Of a DNA stretch of 6,838 bases, positions 1 to 5,901 are shown piece by piece (position 1 is the first letter of the stretch; each line of letters begins with the position of its first letter). The position numbers and the translations under genes were made by a program. The notes under the pieces are model-generated. The model ran no database searches, had not been told where the DNA came from, and worked only from the letters and a program-made list of their open reading frames with translations. Source of the DNA: an uncultured Clostridium sp. (GTDB lineage Bacteria > Bacillota > Clostridia > Lachnospirales > Lachnospiraceae); NCBI GenBank assembly GCA_937902905.1, contig CALELW010000296.1:1-6838 (forward strand). Reading direction: 5' to 3'.

Positions 1-53
1 AAATCAATGTGTCTTCTCATGTGACATACCTCCCTCTCAGGGAGATGTCCCAT
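1..53 (-). CDS. 5' end of an unidentified downstream gene (partial)
   Basis: Only the first codons are visible; the gene runs off the left edge. Two in-frame ATG starts are possible. The first (53-51) lies 7 nt after an AGGGAGG at 67-61 and gives MGHLPEREVCHMRRHID. The second (20-18) lies 8 nt after an AGGGAGG at 35-29 and gives MRRHID. No stop interrupts the frame between them or up to the edge. Both starts have excellent ribosome-binding sites, so a gene here is likely, but 17 codons are too few to assign a family. The peptide does not look like the usual N-terminus of a flagellin, CsrA or FliW. It follows FliB on the same strand after a 156-nt gap containing possible promoters, so it may be its own transcription unit. 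A short leader peptide is the main alternative. Confidence 0.45.
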   Translation of the reverse strand, partial: MGHLPEREVCHMRRHID

Positions 54-54
54 G
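18..54 (-). promoter_or_regulatory. Hairpin sequestering a ribosome-binding site and start codons
   Basis: Read on the minus strand, CTCCCT (44-39) pairs with AGGGAG (35-30) across a GAG loop. GACAT (49-45) pairs with ATGTC (27-23) beyond a 2-nt GT bulge. CATG (54-51) pairs with CATG (21-18) past a G/A mismatch. The stem is 15 bp in all. The 3' arm contains the second Shine-Dalgarno AGGGAGG, and the outer stem holds both candidate ATG codons, so folding should hide the second initiation site. There is no T-tract after the stem on either strand, so it is not a standard terminator. A regulatory role is inferred; the pairing itself is seen directly. Confidence 0.5.
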
Positions 55-60
55 TATTAA

Positions 61-67
61 CCTCCCT
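61..67 (-). promoter_or_regulatory. Shine-Dalgarno site for the first start of the leftmost gene
   Basis: AGGGAGG on the minus strand stands 7 nt before the ATG at 53-51. It lies outside the 18-54 hairpin and so should be accessible even when the second AGGGAGG (35-29) is paired. The same heptamer therefore occurs twice within 40 nt, each copy followed by an in-frame ATG. Confidence 0.5.
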
Positions 68-113
68 GCTTTTCAATTTGTTTTTTGTGATTTCGCAGTG
101 AAGTTTTTTCTCG

Positions 114-142
114 ATTCTATACTATTTGACTTTTTCTGATAA
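114..142 (-). promoter_or_regulatory. Candidate sigma-A promoter upstream of the leftmost gene
   Basis: On the minus strand a -35 TTATCA (142-137, 4/6 to consensus) is separated by 17 nt from a -10 TAGAAT (119-114, 5/6). Transcription would start near 107 and leave a leader of about 50 nt before the ATG at 53. The surrounding DNA is AT-rich, so chance matches are likely; the exact spacing is the main support. Confidence 0.35.
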
Positions 143-166
143 TGTTTGGACTTTCTGCTTGTACAT

Positions 167-195
167 ATCTTAACACAGCTAAACATGGATTGCAA
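167..195 (-). promoter_or_regulatory. Alternative extended -10 promoter upstream of the leftmost gene
   Basis: On the minus strand TTGCAA (195-190) and TAAGAT (172-167) are 17 nt apart, each 4/6 to the sigma-A consensus, with a TG one base upstream of the -10 (extended -10). It would give a leader of about 105 nt. It competes with the candidate at 114-142 and either may be a chance match. Together the two suggest that the gene after FliB can be transcribed independently. Confidence 0.3.
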
Positions 196-209
196 CACAA
201 AAAATATAT

Positions 210-1343
210 TTAAAACAACACCATAAACGTAAGAGCATAAGTCAACACATCCGGATGAATCGCCTCTTCTATTTTTGGATAAACATGCTTTTCCATTACC
301 TTGGTATGCTCAAAAATTCGCCCTAACTCAGCCATAAGTGGAAAATAATCATCTTTTCCATCCTCTTTCCAAACACACGGCAGAACCTCCGAAAGGATTA
401 TATAATTACATGCACTGCTAAGCAAAAACTGCAAAAAGTCTTCTTCTCTACAAAGATACAAACATTTTGCAAGATAGCTTGCATACAACTTTCGTTTGGC
501 AGAAATCTGTTGATCCGAACAATTTTTATTTTTCTCCCAAAGCAGACGCACATATCTTTTCCGCTTGGCATCACTCAACCCATACACCGCCTCATTCCAT
601 AGGATACGGGTTTTCGCCCGGAGATTCGTCTGACGGATAATATGACAGAACGTATCCACAACAGAAGAAATCACTTCCCATGCCGAATTTTCCAAGTCTT
701 CCTTTGACATACTGTTTTTCACCAATTCAAATTCCTGTAAAAGAGAAGAAATCGTCCCCTCATTCGGAATTTCAATACTTCCCGCCTTTTTCTTTTTCTC
801 AGAAAACGCATCCATGTAAAGATATAAAACCGCTCCCAAACCGATTCCAAGTGGAATGGATTCTTCCTGTAAAATATCCATACTAATGCTCATAAATTCA
901 GCCATTTTCTCCTCAAAAGGAAGGTTTTCTTTTCCCTCTTTAATCAGATAAATAGGTCCCTCATGTTCAAAAATCCTCTTCAGCACCTCTTCACACGAAT
1001 GATTCAGCATAGAAAAAGTAGTCTTTCCTTCAATATTCAGGCAAGCCCTCGGGAAAAGTTTACACGTATTTCCCATGTGCTCCGGACCATATTCTTGATA
1101 AATCTTACAAAGACCCATTTCATCTAAAAACGGGCACTCCCTTTTTTCCGTCATTTTTATAAAACAATTTCCGCTAGTCTGCCCGATATTCTTCTTTACA
1201 TATTTACTAAATGCCCCATGAGAAGACTCATAAAAATCATAAGTATCTTTGTCTAATGCGATATCCCATCCACTGCAGCAAGTATTTTTGCACGCTGAAC
1301 CAGAGCAGACAAAGGAATCAAAAAAATCAAGTTTGTAGGACAT
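210..1343 (-). CDS. fliB: Flagellin lysine-N-methylase, FliB family
   Basis: This 377-residue protein has the FliB cysteine pattern in its N-terminal third: C13, C18 and the pair C22-C23 followed by SGW; then CPFLDEMGLC (70-79) and TCKLFPR (93-99), with further cysteines at 60, 101 and 117. FliB proteins N-methylate lysines on flagellin. The cysteine set resembles metal or iron-sulfur binding proteins of the YkgJ kind, and there is no classical SAM-binding glycine motif. The C-terminal two thirds is helical-looking with no motif I recognise. There is no signal peptide or obvious membrane segment, so it is probably cytoplasmic, acting on flagellin before export. The ATG start follows GGAGG (1354-1350) by 6 nt, and only 12 nt separate it from the methyltransferase gene, so it is the last gene of the operon. 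The length is about normal for the family. The family call is firm; the flagellin substrate comes from family knowledge. Confidence 0.88.
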   Translation of the reverse strand: MSYKLDFFDSFVCSGSACKNTCCSGWDIALDKDTYDFYESSHGAFSKYVKKNIGQTSGNCFIKMTEKRECPFLDEMGLCKIYQEYGPEHMGNTCKLFPRACLNIEGKTTFSMLNHSCEEVLKRIFEHEGPIYLIKEGKENLPFEEKMAEFMSISMDILQEESIPLGIGLGAVLYLYMDAFSEKKKKAGSIEIPNEGTISSLLQEFELVKNSMSKEDLENSAWEVISSVVDTFCHIIRQTNLRAKTRILWNEAVYGLSDAKRKRYVRLLWEKNKNCSDQQISAKRKLYASYLAKCLYLCREEDFLQFLLSSACNYIILSEVLPCVWKEDGKDDYFPLMAELGRIFEHTKVMEKHVYPKIEEAIHPDVLTYALTFMVLF

Positions 1344-1355
1344 TGTACACCTCCA

Positions 1356-2519
1356 TTATTTCTTCTGTAAAATGAAATGATGAATTGGCAAGTTCGTATG
1401 GCTGTCAATACATTTCAAGCCACACTCATCAAAGAGTTCTAACGCCTCCTCATAGGAATACTCGTGATAATGAGTAAAATTATTTATCATTGTCCGTCTT
1501 ACAACATCTTTCGGAGACAAATCATCAAAATATGGAATCTCCTTATAACTTTCTACGTTTTTCGGATTATTATAAATGATATCCGGCACAGAAATGCACA
1601 GAATACCATCCTCATTTAAATGAGACATTAATTTCCGAATTGTGGCAACCGGATTAAAAATAAAATGTTCCATAACCTGTGACATGAAAATAATATCATA
1701 ATTTCCGTCAAAATCATCCGTCTCCACAAAAGCCTCTTTGATGTGAATATCATATTTTTTATACAAATTTAGAGATGACTTGCTCCTCCACGCATTCCAC
1801 TGCGGTTCCTCATCAGGAACTGTAAGCCAGGTAATATCAAGATTCAATAATTTTTTCAAAGTCAAAGAACACACACCAACTCCCGGGCCAATCTCTAATA
1901 AACTCTTCTTCGGTTGATTATCATACATCTTATATAATTTATAGACTGGATAATCCCAGTTTTGAATATCCAGACCTGCCTGTGTCAAACACAGCCAATA
2001 GGCACCCCAGTTAAACAAACTTGTTCCCTTAAAAATCTCATTTATTGTATCATAAACACTTTTTTGTAATTTCTCATCACCAAATAAATCTCTCGTCTTC
2101 ACATCGGATATAATTCCAAACTCCTCCACACCCTGATATTGCAGTAAACGAACTCTTTTCACAAGTTCAGATGTCCATATATCCGCACGATCATCTTTAG
2201 AAAAGAAGAAAAAGAAATACTTTTCCGATTCCTTTAGCAATTCGCGATAGTTTTTCAATACCAGTCCATCTCCCACCGGCATTCCGTTTTCAAATTCTCC
2301 TATAGGGATCTGATCCACTTCACAAACAAAATGAACTGTAACGCCAGCCTTTTTTAGTGCACAGACCACCTGAACAGCCTCTGGAAACCATCCAAACAAA
2401 ACAACTTCTTTTCCACAATGTATAATGTCATCTAACGTATATTTTTTGGTAATTAGAACATAACTTCTGCAGTATCCATCTGCACCCTTCCAATAATCCA
2501 TCAAACGTGTTGCCCGCAT
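1356..2519 (-). CDS. PglD-N-like domain plus class I SAM-dependent methyltransferase
   Basis: This is a 387-residue two-part protein. Residues 37-95 look like the N-terminal Rossmann segment of PglD-type sugar enzymes: a strand EVVLFGW, a helix, a strand TVHFVCEVD, then IGEFENGMPV, matching the usual 'G-x-x-i-n-G-x-P-V' turn. The normally glycine-rich loop reads GWFPEA, so nucleotide binding is doubtful. Residues 206-313 are a class I methyltransferase: motif I LLEIGPGVGV (207-216), a post-motif strand YDIIFMSQVMEH (274-285) and GILCISVPD (305-313). Similar proteins methylate sugars or other small substrates. The acceptor is unknown; a flagellar amino-sugar is a contextual guess. A run of five phenylalanines (102-106) sits in the linker. 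The ATG follows AGGAG (2533-2529) by 9 nt. It is 42 nt after the MBL gene and 12 nt before fliB. The methyltransferase call is secure; the N-terminal domain is less so. Confidence 0.82.
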   Translation of the reverse strand: MRATRLMDYWKGADGYCRSYVLITKKYTLDDIIHCGKEVVLFGWFPEAVQVVCALKKAGVTVHFVCEVDQIPIGEFENGMPVGDGLVLKNYRELLKESEKYFFFFFSKDDRADIWTSELVKRVRLLQYQGVEEFGIISDVKTRDLFGDEKLQKSVYDTINEIFKGTSLFNWGAYWLCLTQAGLDIQNWDYPVYKLYKMYDNQPKKSLLEIGPGVGVCSLTLKKLLNLDITWLTVPDEEPQWNAWRSKSSLNLYKKYDIHIKEAFVETDDFDGNYDIIFMSQVMEHFIFNPVATIRKLMSHLNEDGILCISVPDIIYNNPKNVESYKEIPYFDDLSPKDVVRRTMINNFTHYHEYSYEEALELFDECGLKCIDSHTNLPIHHFILQKK

Positions 2520-2561
2520 AAAATATTTCTCCTTTCATCCATCTTGTGTTTTTCCAAAACC

Positions 2562-3215
2562 TTATTGCTCAAAAAATCGTTTCAATTTCTGTGGTTCACC
2601 ATGTCCCGGATAAACCATAATTTCTTTATCGAGTGACTCCAAATACGGTAGTGTAATACCGGCAAAATCTTTTTTACTGCCACCCGGCAGGCGAAGAATC
2701 GTTTCGTGCCCGGTCACTAGCGTATCACCGGAAAAAAGAATCTTTTCATCCACTAAAATACAAATACTTCCCTTTGAATGTCCGGGCGTTTCCTTCAAAA
2801 ACACCTTATGCTCCTGCCAAATAAACTCATATTCACCTTCAAACGTTTCATCTGCCTGGCAGAAATATGGCTGAATATTCATATTCTGCACACATTCATG
2901 TATTTCCTCTTCTTTCCCAACAAAAAGCGCCTCCCAGAATTCAGATAAGTTTTTACACGGATTATCCAGTGCTTCTCCACATTTCTTAGAACACACTACA
3001 CACATCTGCCAGAAATTTTCTTTCAGCCAGTTAACACCCGAGATATGGTCATAATGCTCATGCGTTAATAAAACGAGAACATTCCGAACATTTTTATCTT
3101 TTAAAAATAAAAGAGCCTCTTTTGAAATACAAGGATCAACGATCAATGCACTCTCATCTTCCTGCAAAATATACATGCGTGAATCAATCGGATAAAACAC
3201 ATATTTTCGAATCAT
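2562..3215 (-). CDS. Metallo-beta-lactamase fold hydrolase, glyoxalase II-like (possible thioesterase)
   Basis: This 217-residue protein carries the full metal-binding set of the MBL fold: HEHYDH (H52, H54, D56, H57), H146 in TPGHSKGS, D164 in FSGDTL, and H205 in YPGHGEP. This is the binuclear glyoxalase II-type arrangement, whose members hydrolyse thioesters such as S-lactoylglutathione. No residue appears to be lost, so it should be active. It is soluble, with no signal peptide. Between a KAS III/ACP gene and a methyltransferase gene, a plausible job is hydrolysis of an acyl-ACP or acyl-CoA thioester, either to release product or to clear stalled chains; this is inference. Residues 75-120, between the metal motifs, are rich in Cys (75, 79, 87, 108, 119). 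The ATG is preceded by AAAGGA (3228-3223) with 7 nt spacing, 24 nt after the fusion gene. A metabolic glyoxalase is the alternative. Confidence 0.85.
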   Translation of the reverse strand: MIRKYVFYPIDSRMYILQEDESALIVDPCISKEALLFLKDKNVRNVLVLLTHEHYDHISGVNWLKENFWQMCVVCSKKCGEALDNPCKNLSEFWEALFVGKEEEIHECVQNMNIQPYFCQADETFEGEYEFIWQEHKVFLKETPGHSKGSICILVDEKILFSGDTLVTGHETILRLPGGSKKDFAGITLPYLESLDKEIMVYPGHGEPQKLKRFFEQ

Positions 3216-3239
3216 CCTATAATCCTTTCTCTATCCACT

Positions 3240-4844
3240 TTACAAAATAAATTTATCCAACGAATCATCCAAATAAAGCGTCATCTTTGTAAACAATTTC
3301 GACTCTTTTCTCAAACACCAGCCAATTCCAAACGCCAGATATGTTGGACGAATCATCTGAATTGGCAAATTATTTTTCATAAATTCATAGGTCCAATTGT
3401 CATTTATGATATCTAATGACTTTTCATTGTACACAAGGGAGCAAATGCGTACCGACGGATACTTTCTATGAATTGCTGGTAATTCGCATTCTTTTTTATC
3501 TAAAATAATAATGGCTGCGTCTTCCTGCAAAATATGATTCTGTAAAAGTTTATCTACAGAATCCTCCGATATTTGTCCAACAATTGCAGTTACATTTTCT
3601 TCTTCGGTTAATTGATTTACAATTTCCATTTCATCTTCACCAACAATAATTTTGGTATTCCAAAAATGCTTATCTGCAATTTCCTCTAATTTCTGCCGGT
3701 TTTTTCCACAAAGAATCAATTCAGCGGTTTGCATATCCAATATTTCTGATACATACTCCATCAATGAGGTATCAGCATCCATTACAATAATTTTACTTTG
3801 CCATAACCCCCCACACCGCTCTTTATCCTCATCATAATGCCAGTCAGATTCTGTTACCGGCAGAATTGTATCTGTTGACAACTCCATATAATCAATACTG
3901 CATGACAAACCAACTCCATAACCACAGGTAATCACTTTGATGCAATCCTTTTTATGTAATACTTCTGCATTTGCACATAAAGTCAGTGGCACAGAAGCCC
4001 CCGATGTATTTCCATATTCTTCAAGAGATGTAAGCATCTTTTCGCTTGGTATATTACAGGCAAAAGAAATATTATCCAAAATTAATTTCTGTGCCTGATG
4101 AAATATAAAATAGTCAATATCTTCTACCTGTAGTTTATGCTCTTCCATAAACTGATTGACCCGGTTACTGACATCATTTATTGCATATTCAAATACCATA
4201 TTCCCCTGCATGTATGTTCCTGTCCATGGACTGCGAGCTAAAATCGCATCATAATGTGAACCATCACAGGATTCTGAAAAAGTGATACAAGCCCCCTGCT
4301 TTTTCTCAATTGCAACCGCAGAAGCAGCCGATCCGGTCAACAACGAAAAGGAAACCGTATCTGCATTTAAAAGTCTTTTGGACTCCATATTTTCTACTCG
4401 GTCAGCAACCAGGCAAAGAGCCTTTTTACAAGCAGGCATCGTGTTCATCAAAGAAGCCGCAATATGAATACCATATCCAAAAGAAGAACATCCTAAATTT
4501 ACATCAAAAGCAATTACTTCTTTCGGCAAACCCATGCGCTCCTGCAATGCAATTGCCGTAGAAGGAATTAAGTAATCCGGACTCTGAGTCATATAAATTA
4601 GTACACCAATTTCATCTTTTTTCCAGTCTAGTTTTGTAAGCAAATCATTGGCTGCACAAATTGCCAAATCCGACGCTCTCTGCTCAATTCTGCTGGTATG
4701 TCTCTTTCGAATCCCAGTAAGTTTAACTTGCTTTTTTACTCTTTTTTCTCCTAACACATTGCCATAATCCATATTGTCTTCTGTGTGTCTTGGAACACAG
4801 CTTGCAATTCCGGCAATTTTTATATTCTCAATTAATCCTTCCAT
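3240..4844 (-). CDS. Ketoacyl-ACP synthase III fused to a degenerate SDR-like Rossmann domain
   Basis: Residues 1-323 form a complete KAS III (FabH-like, thiolase fold): an IAGIASCVP start, TQSPDYLIP (86-94), nucleophile C119 in LGCSSFGYG, H249 in FHQAQ, N279 in YGNTSG, and the closing GYGVGLS (308-314). The spacing closely matches E. coli FabH (C112, H244, N274). KAS III condenses an acyl-CoA with malonyl-ACP; relatives transfer acyl groups instead. Residues 350-534 are an extra domain absent from FabH. Alternating strands (KIIVMD, AELILCGKNRQKLEEIA, TKIIVG, VTAIVGQ, AAIIILD, VRICSLV, IQMIRPTYLAFG) resemble an SDR, but the glycine-rich cofactor loop is missing (MDADTSLMEY), so reductase activity is doubtful. 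The gene is 22 nt downstream of the ACP and 24 nt upstream of the MBL gene. The ATG has AGGAG 5 nt upstream. The KAS III call is firm; the C-terminal assignment is tentative. Confidence 0.87.
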   Translation of the reverse strand: MEGLIENIKIAGIASCVPRHTEDNMDYGNVLGEKRVKKQVKLTGIRKRHTSRIEQRASDLAICAANDLLTKLDWKKDEIGVLIYMTQSPDYLIPSTAIALQERMGLPKEVIAFDVNLGCSSFGYGIHIAASLMNTMPACKKALCLVADRVENMESKRLLNADTVSFSLLTGSAASAVAIEKKQGACITFSESCDGSHYDAILARSPWTGTYMQGNMVFEYAINDVSNRVNQFMEEHKLQVEDIDYFIFHQAQKLILDNISFACNIPSEKMLTSLEEYGNTSGASVPLTLCANAEVLHKKDCIKVITCGYGVGLSCSIDYMELSTDTILPVTESDWHYDEDKERCGGLWQSKIIVMDADTSLMEYVSEILDMQTAELILCGKNRQKLEEIADKHFWNTKIIVGEDEMEIVNQLTEEENVTAIVGQISEDSVDKLLQNHILQEDAAIIILDKKECELPAIHRKYPSVRICSLVYNEKSLDIINDNWTYEFMKNNLPIQMIRPTYLAFGIGWCLRKESKLFTKMTLYLDDSLDKFIL

Positions 4845-4866
4845 GTCTGCTCCTAAAATTGTTCTC

Positions 4867-5085
4867 TTAATCTAAATAATCGCAAATATCCTGTACTGTT
4901 TCAAAATTTTTGATTTCATCTACAGTCAGTCTTTTCTGCATTTCTTTTTTTACATAGGTCACTAAATATAATTTACTCATAGAATCCCACTCGTCAATAT
5001 CCTCCAGTGAATCTTCTACTTTTAAAGTTCCCTCATCTAATTCCAAAATATCTTCTAATACTTCCAATTTTTCCTGTACTGTCAT
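4867..5085 (-). CDS. Acyl carrier protein
   Basis: A small acidic 72-residue protein with the ACP four-helix layout. The phosphopantetheine attachment serine is S35 in DEWDSMSKL, preceded by the usual SLEDIDEWDS stretch. It would carry the growing or transferred acyl chain as a thioester for the neighbouring KAS III enzymes. WDSM in place of the fatty-acid ACP's DSLD signature suggests a specialised ACP, of the type found in surface-glycan or secondary-metabolite clusters, rather than the housekeeping AcpP. The start is clear: AAGGAGG (5100-5094) lies 8 nt before the ATG. This is the best Shine-Dalgarno among the operon genes, consistent with a carrier needed in excess over its enzymes. It lies 21 nt after the GNAT gene and 22 nt before the KAS III fusion. 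No phosphopantetheinyl transferase gene is in view, so activation presumably relies on the cell's general enzyme. Confidence 0.9.
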   Translation of the reverse strand: MTVQEKLEVLEDILELDEGTLKVEDSLEDIDEWDSMSKLYLVTYVKKEMQKRLTVDEIKNFETVQDICDYLD

Positions 5086-5106
5086 GTTCAGTTCCTCCTT
5101 GCATTT

Positions 5107-5889
5107 TTATCTTTTTATAAATATATAATCAAAAGTGCCGTCGATTTCTCCAGCTCTTTTATTGGCTCCAAGATTACCCATTTCTGTCCACGAATAACTG
5201 CTCTGCACCCCATAATGCTCTTTTGCATATTCAATGGCTCTTCGCTCCAAATTATAGGTTATATCTGCCGTACCGCTGTTATATATCTGATACCCATAGT
5301 ATTTCTTTCCTTCTATCTGATACATTAAAAAAGCAATAATTTCTCCCTTTTCCCGATATAACAAAACCCATTTTTTTTGGATTAATTCCAACAATTCCTC
5401 CATAGATGGAAGCCTGCTTACACGAAAATCAAATATTTGGTACAACATTTGATACAATTCTTCCGCATCTTTTTCGGCAGCAAATTCTCCAAAATTTTCT
5501 TCATAAAACTGCTCCATAAAAAGTTCATGTTTGGATTTTTCGTGCTTGTCACACAAAACCGGATTTGTGTGACGTACCAAAGTGGTATAATGACGAAACA
5601 ACGTGTCGTTCACCCATGAAAATTCTGAAAATTTCTCTTTCACAATATAATCCATTACTGCATCCGTTGGAACTTTTTCAAATAAAGTATTTAAATCCTG
5701 TAAATCTACCGATGCAAAATAACATCTCAACAGATTTTCTTCCTGGTCACAGAATACAATACTTGAATCCGTTGTCCATGTTGCAAAATCCTTATCAGAA
5801 TTTTGCAGTGACAAGTAATAATTTGAAACAAATGGTTTCCTCGTTTTTCTTAAATCGGAAATCCTTTTTACAATCTCTCTAATTTTCAA
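5107..5889 (-). CDS. GNAT-like acyltransferase
   Basis: This 260-residue protein has a C-terminal half (about 135-260) patterned like the GNAT fold: a helix FAAEKDAEELYQMLYQIF, strands WVLLYREKGEIIAFLMYQIEG and KYYGYQIYNS, a helix NLERRAIEYAKEHYG, then MGNLGANKRAGEI and the closing strand DYIFIKR. The N...N/R run followed by a terminal strand resembles the last acyl-CoA-binding section of GNATs. The N-terminal half (about 40-125) may be a second degenerate GNAT unit, as in FemAB-like or double-GNAT proteins; this is tentative. GNATs move acyl groups to amines, so with an ACP directly downstream it could transfer the acyl made by the KAS III enzymes to an amino-sugar or lysine. The start is TTG, with AGGAG (5900-5896) 6 nt upstream; no ATG occurs before about residue 79, which would cut the protein. 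It lies 12 nt after the first KAS III gene. Confidence 0.65.
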   Translation of the reverse strand: MKIREIVKRISDLRKTRKPFVSNYYLSLQNSDKDFATWTTDSSIVFCDQEENLLRCYFASVDLQDLNTLFEKVPTDAVMDYIVKEKFSEFSWVNDTLFRHYTTLVRHTNPVLCDKHEKSKHELFMEQFYEENFGEFAAEKDAEELYQMLYQIFDFRVSRLPSMEELLELIQKKWVLLYREKGEIIAFLMYQIEGKKYYGYQIYNSGTADITYNLERRAIEYAKEHYGVQSSYSWTEMGNLGANKRAGEIDGTFDYIFIKR

Positions 5890-5901
5890 GGTCTGCTCCT
5901 C

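Larger units (their letters stand above)
54..209. other. Intergenic region between FliB and the leftmost gene
   Basis: This 156-nt AT-rich gap is the only sizeable non-coding stretch. It holds two candidate promoters and an AGGGAGG site, all on the minus strand. Just past the FliB stop the minus strand reads through a T-rich run (about 208-201), but no GC-rich stem precedes it, so no convincing intrinsic terminator is seen. Read-through from the operon is possible. No riboswitch class was recognised. Confidence 0.5.

Noticed and set aside
18..54. Intrinsic terminator
   Set aside because: The stem is strong, but no T-tract follows it on either strand, and it overlaps well-formed ribosome-binding and start sites.
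68..160. Riboswitch in the leader of the leftmost gene (c-di-GMP type considered)
   Set aside because: No recognisable conserved core or multi-stem fold; the stretch is A-rich with little pairing potential.
200..212. Rho-independent terminator directly after fliB
   Set aside because: There is a T-rich run on the minus strand but no GC-rich stem before it; only a short AT palindrome is present.
2200..2216. Homopolymer-driven frameshift at the five-phenylalanine run of the methyltransferase
   Set aside because: The codons alternate TTT and TTC, so there is no long single-base tract, and the frame is intact on both sides.
3369..3386. An SDR catalytic YxxxK motif in the C-terminal domain of the fusion (Y486, K490)
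   Set aside because: The letters fit, but the distance from K490 to the following RP turn is only about 10 residues instead of the usual 20 or more, and the cofactor loop is absent, so the match is probably chance.
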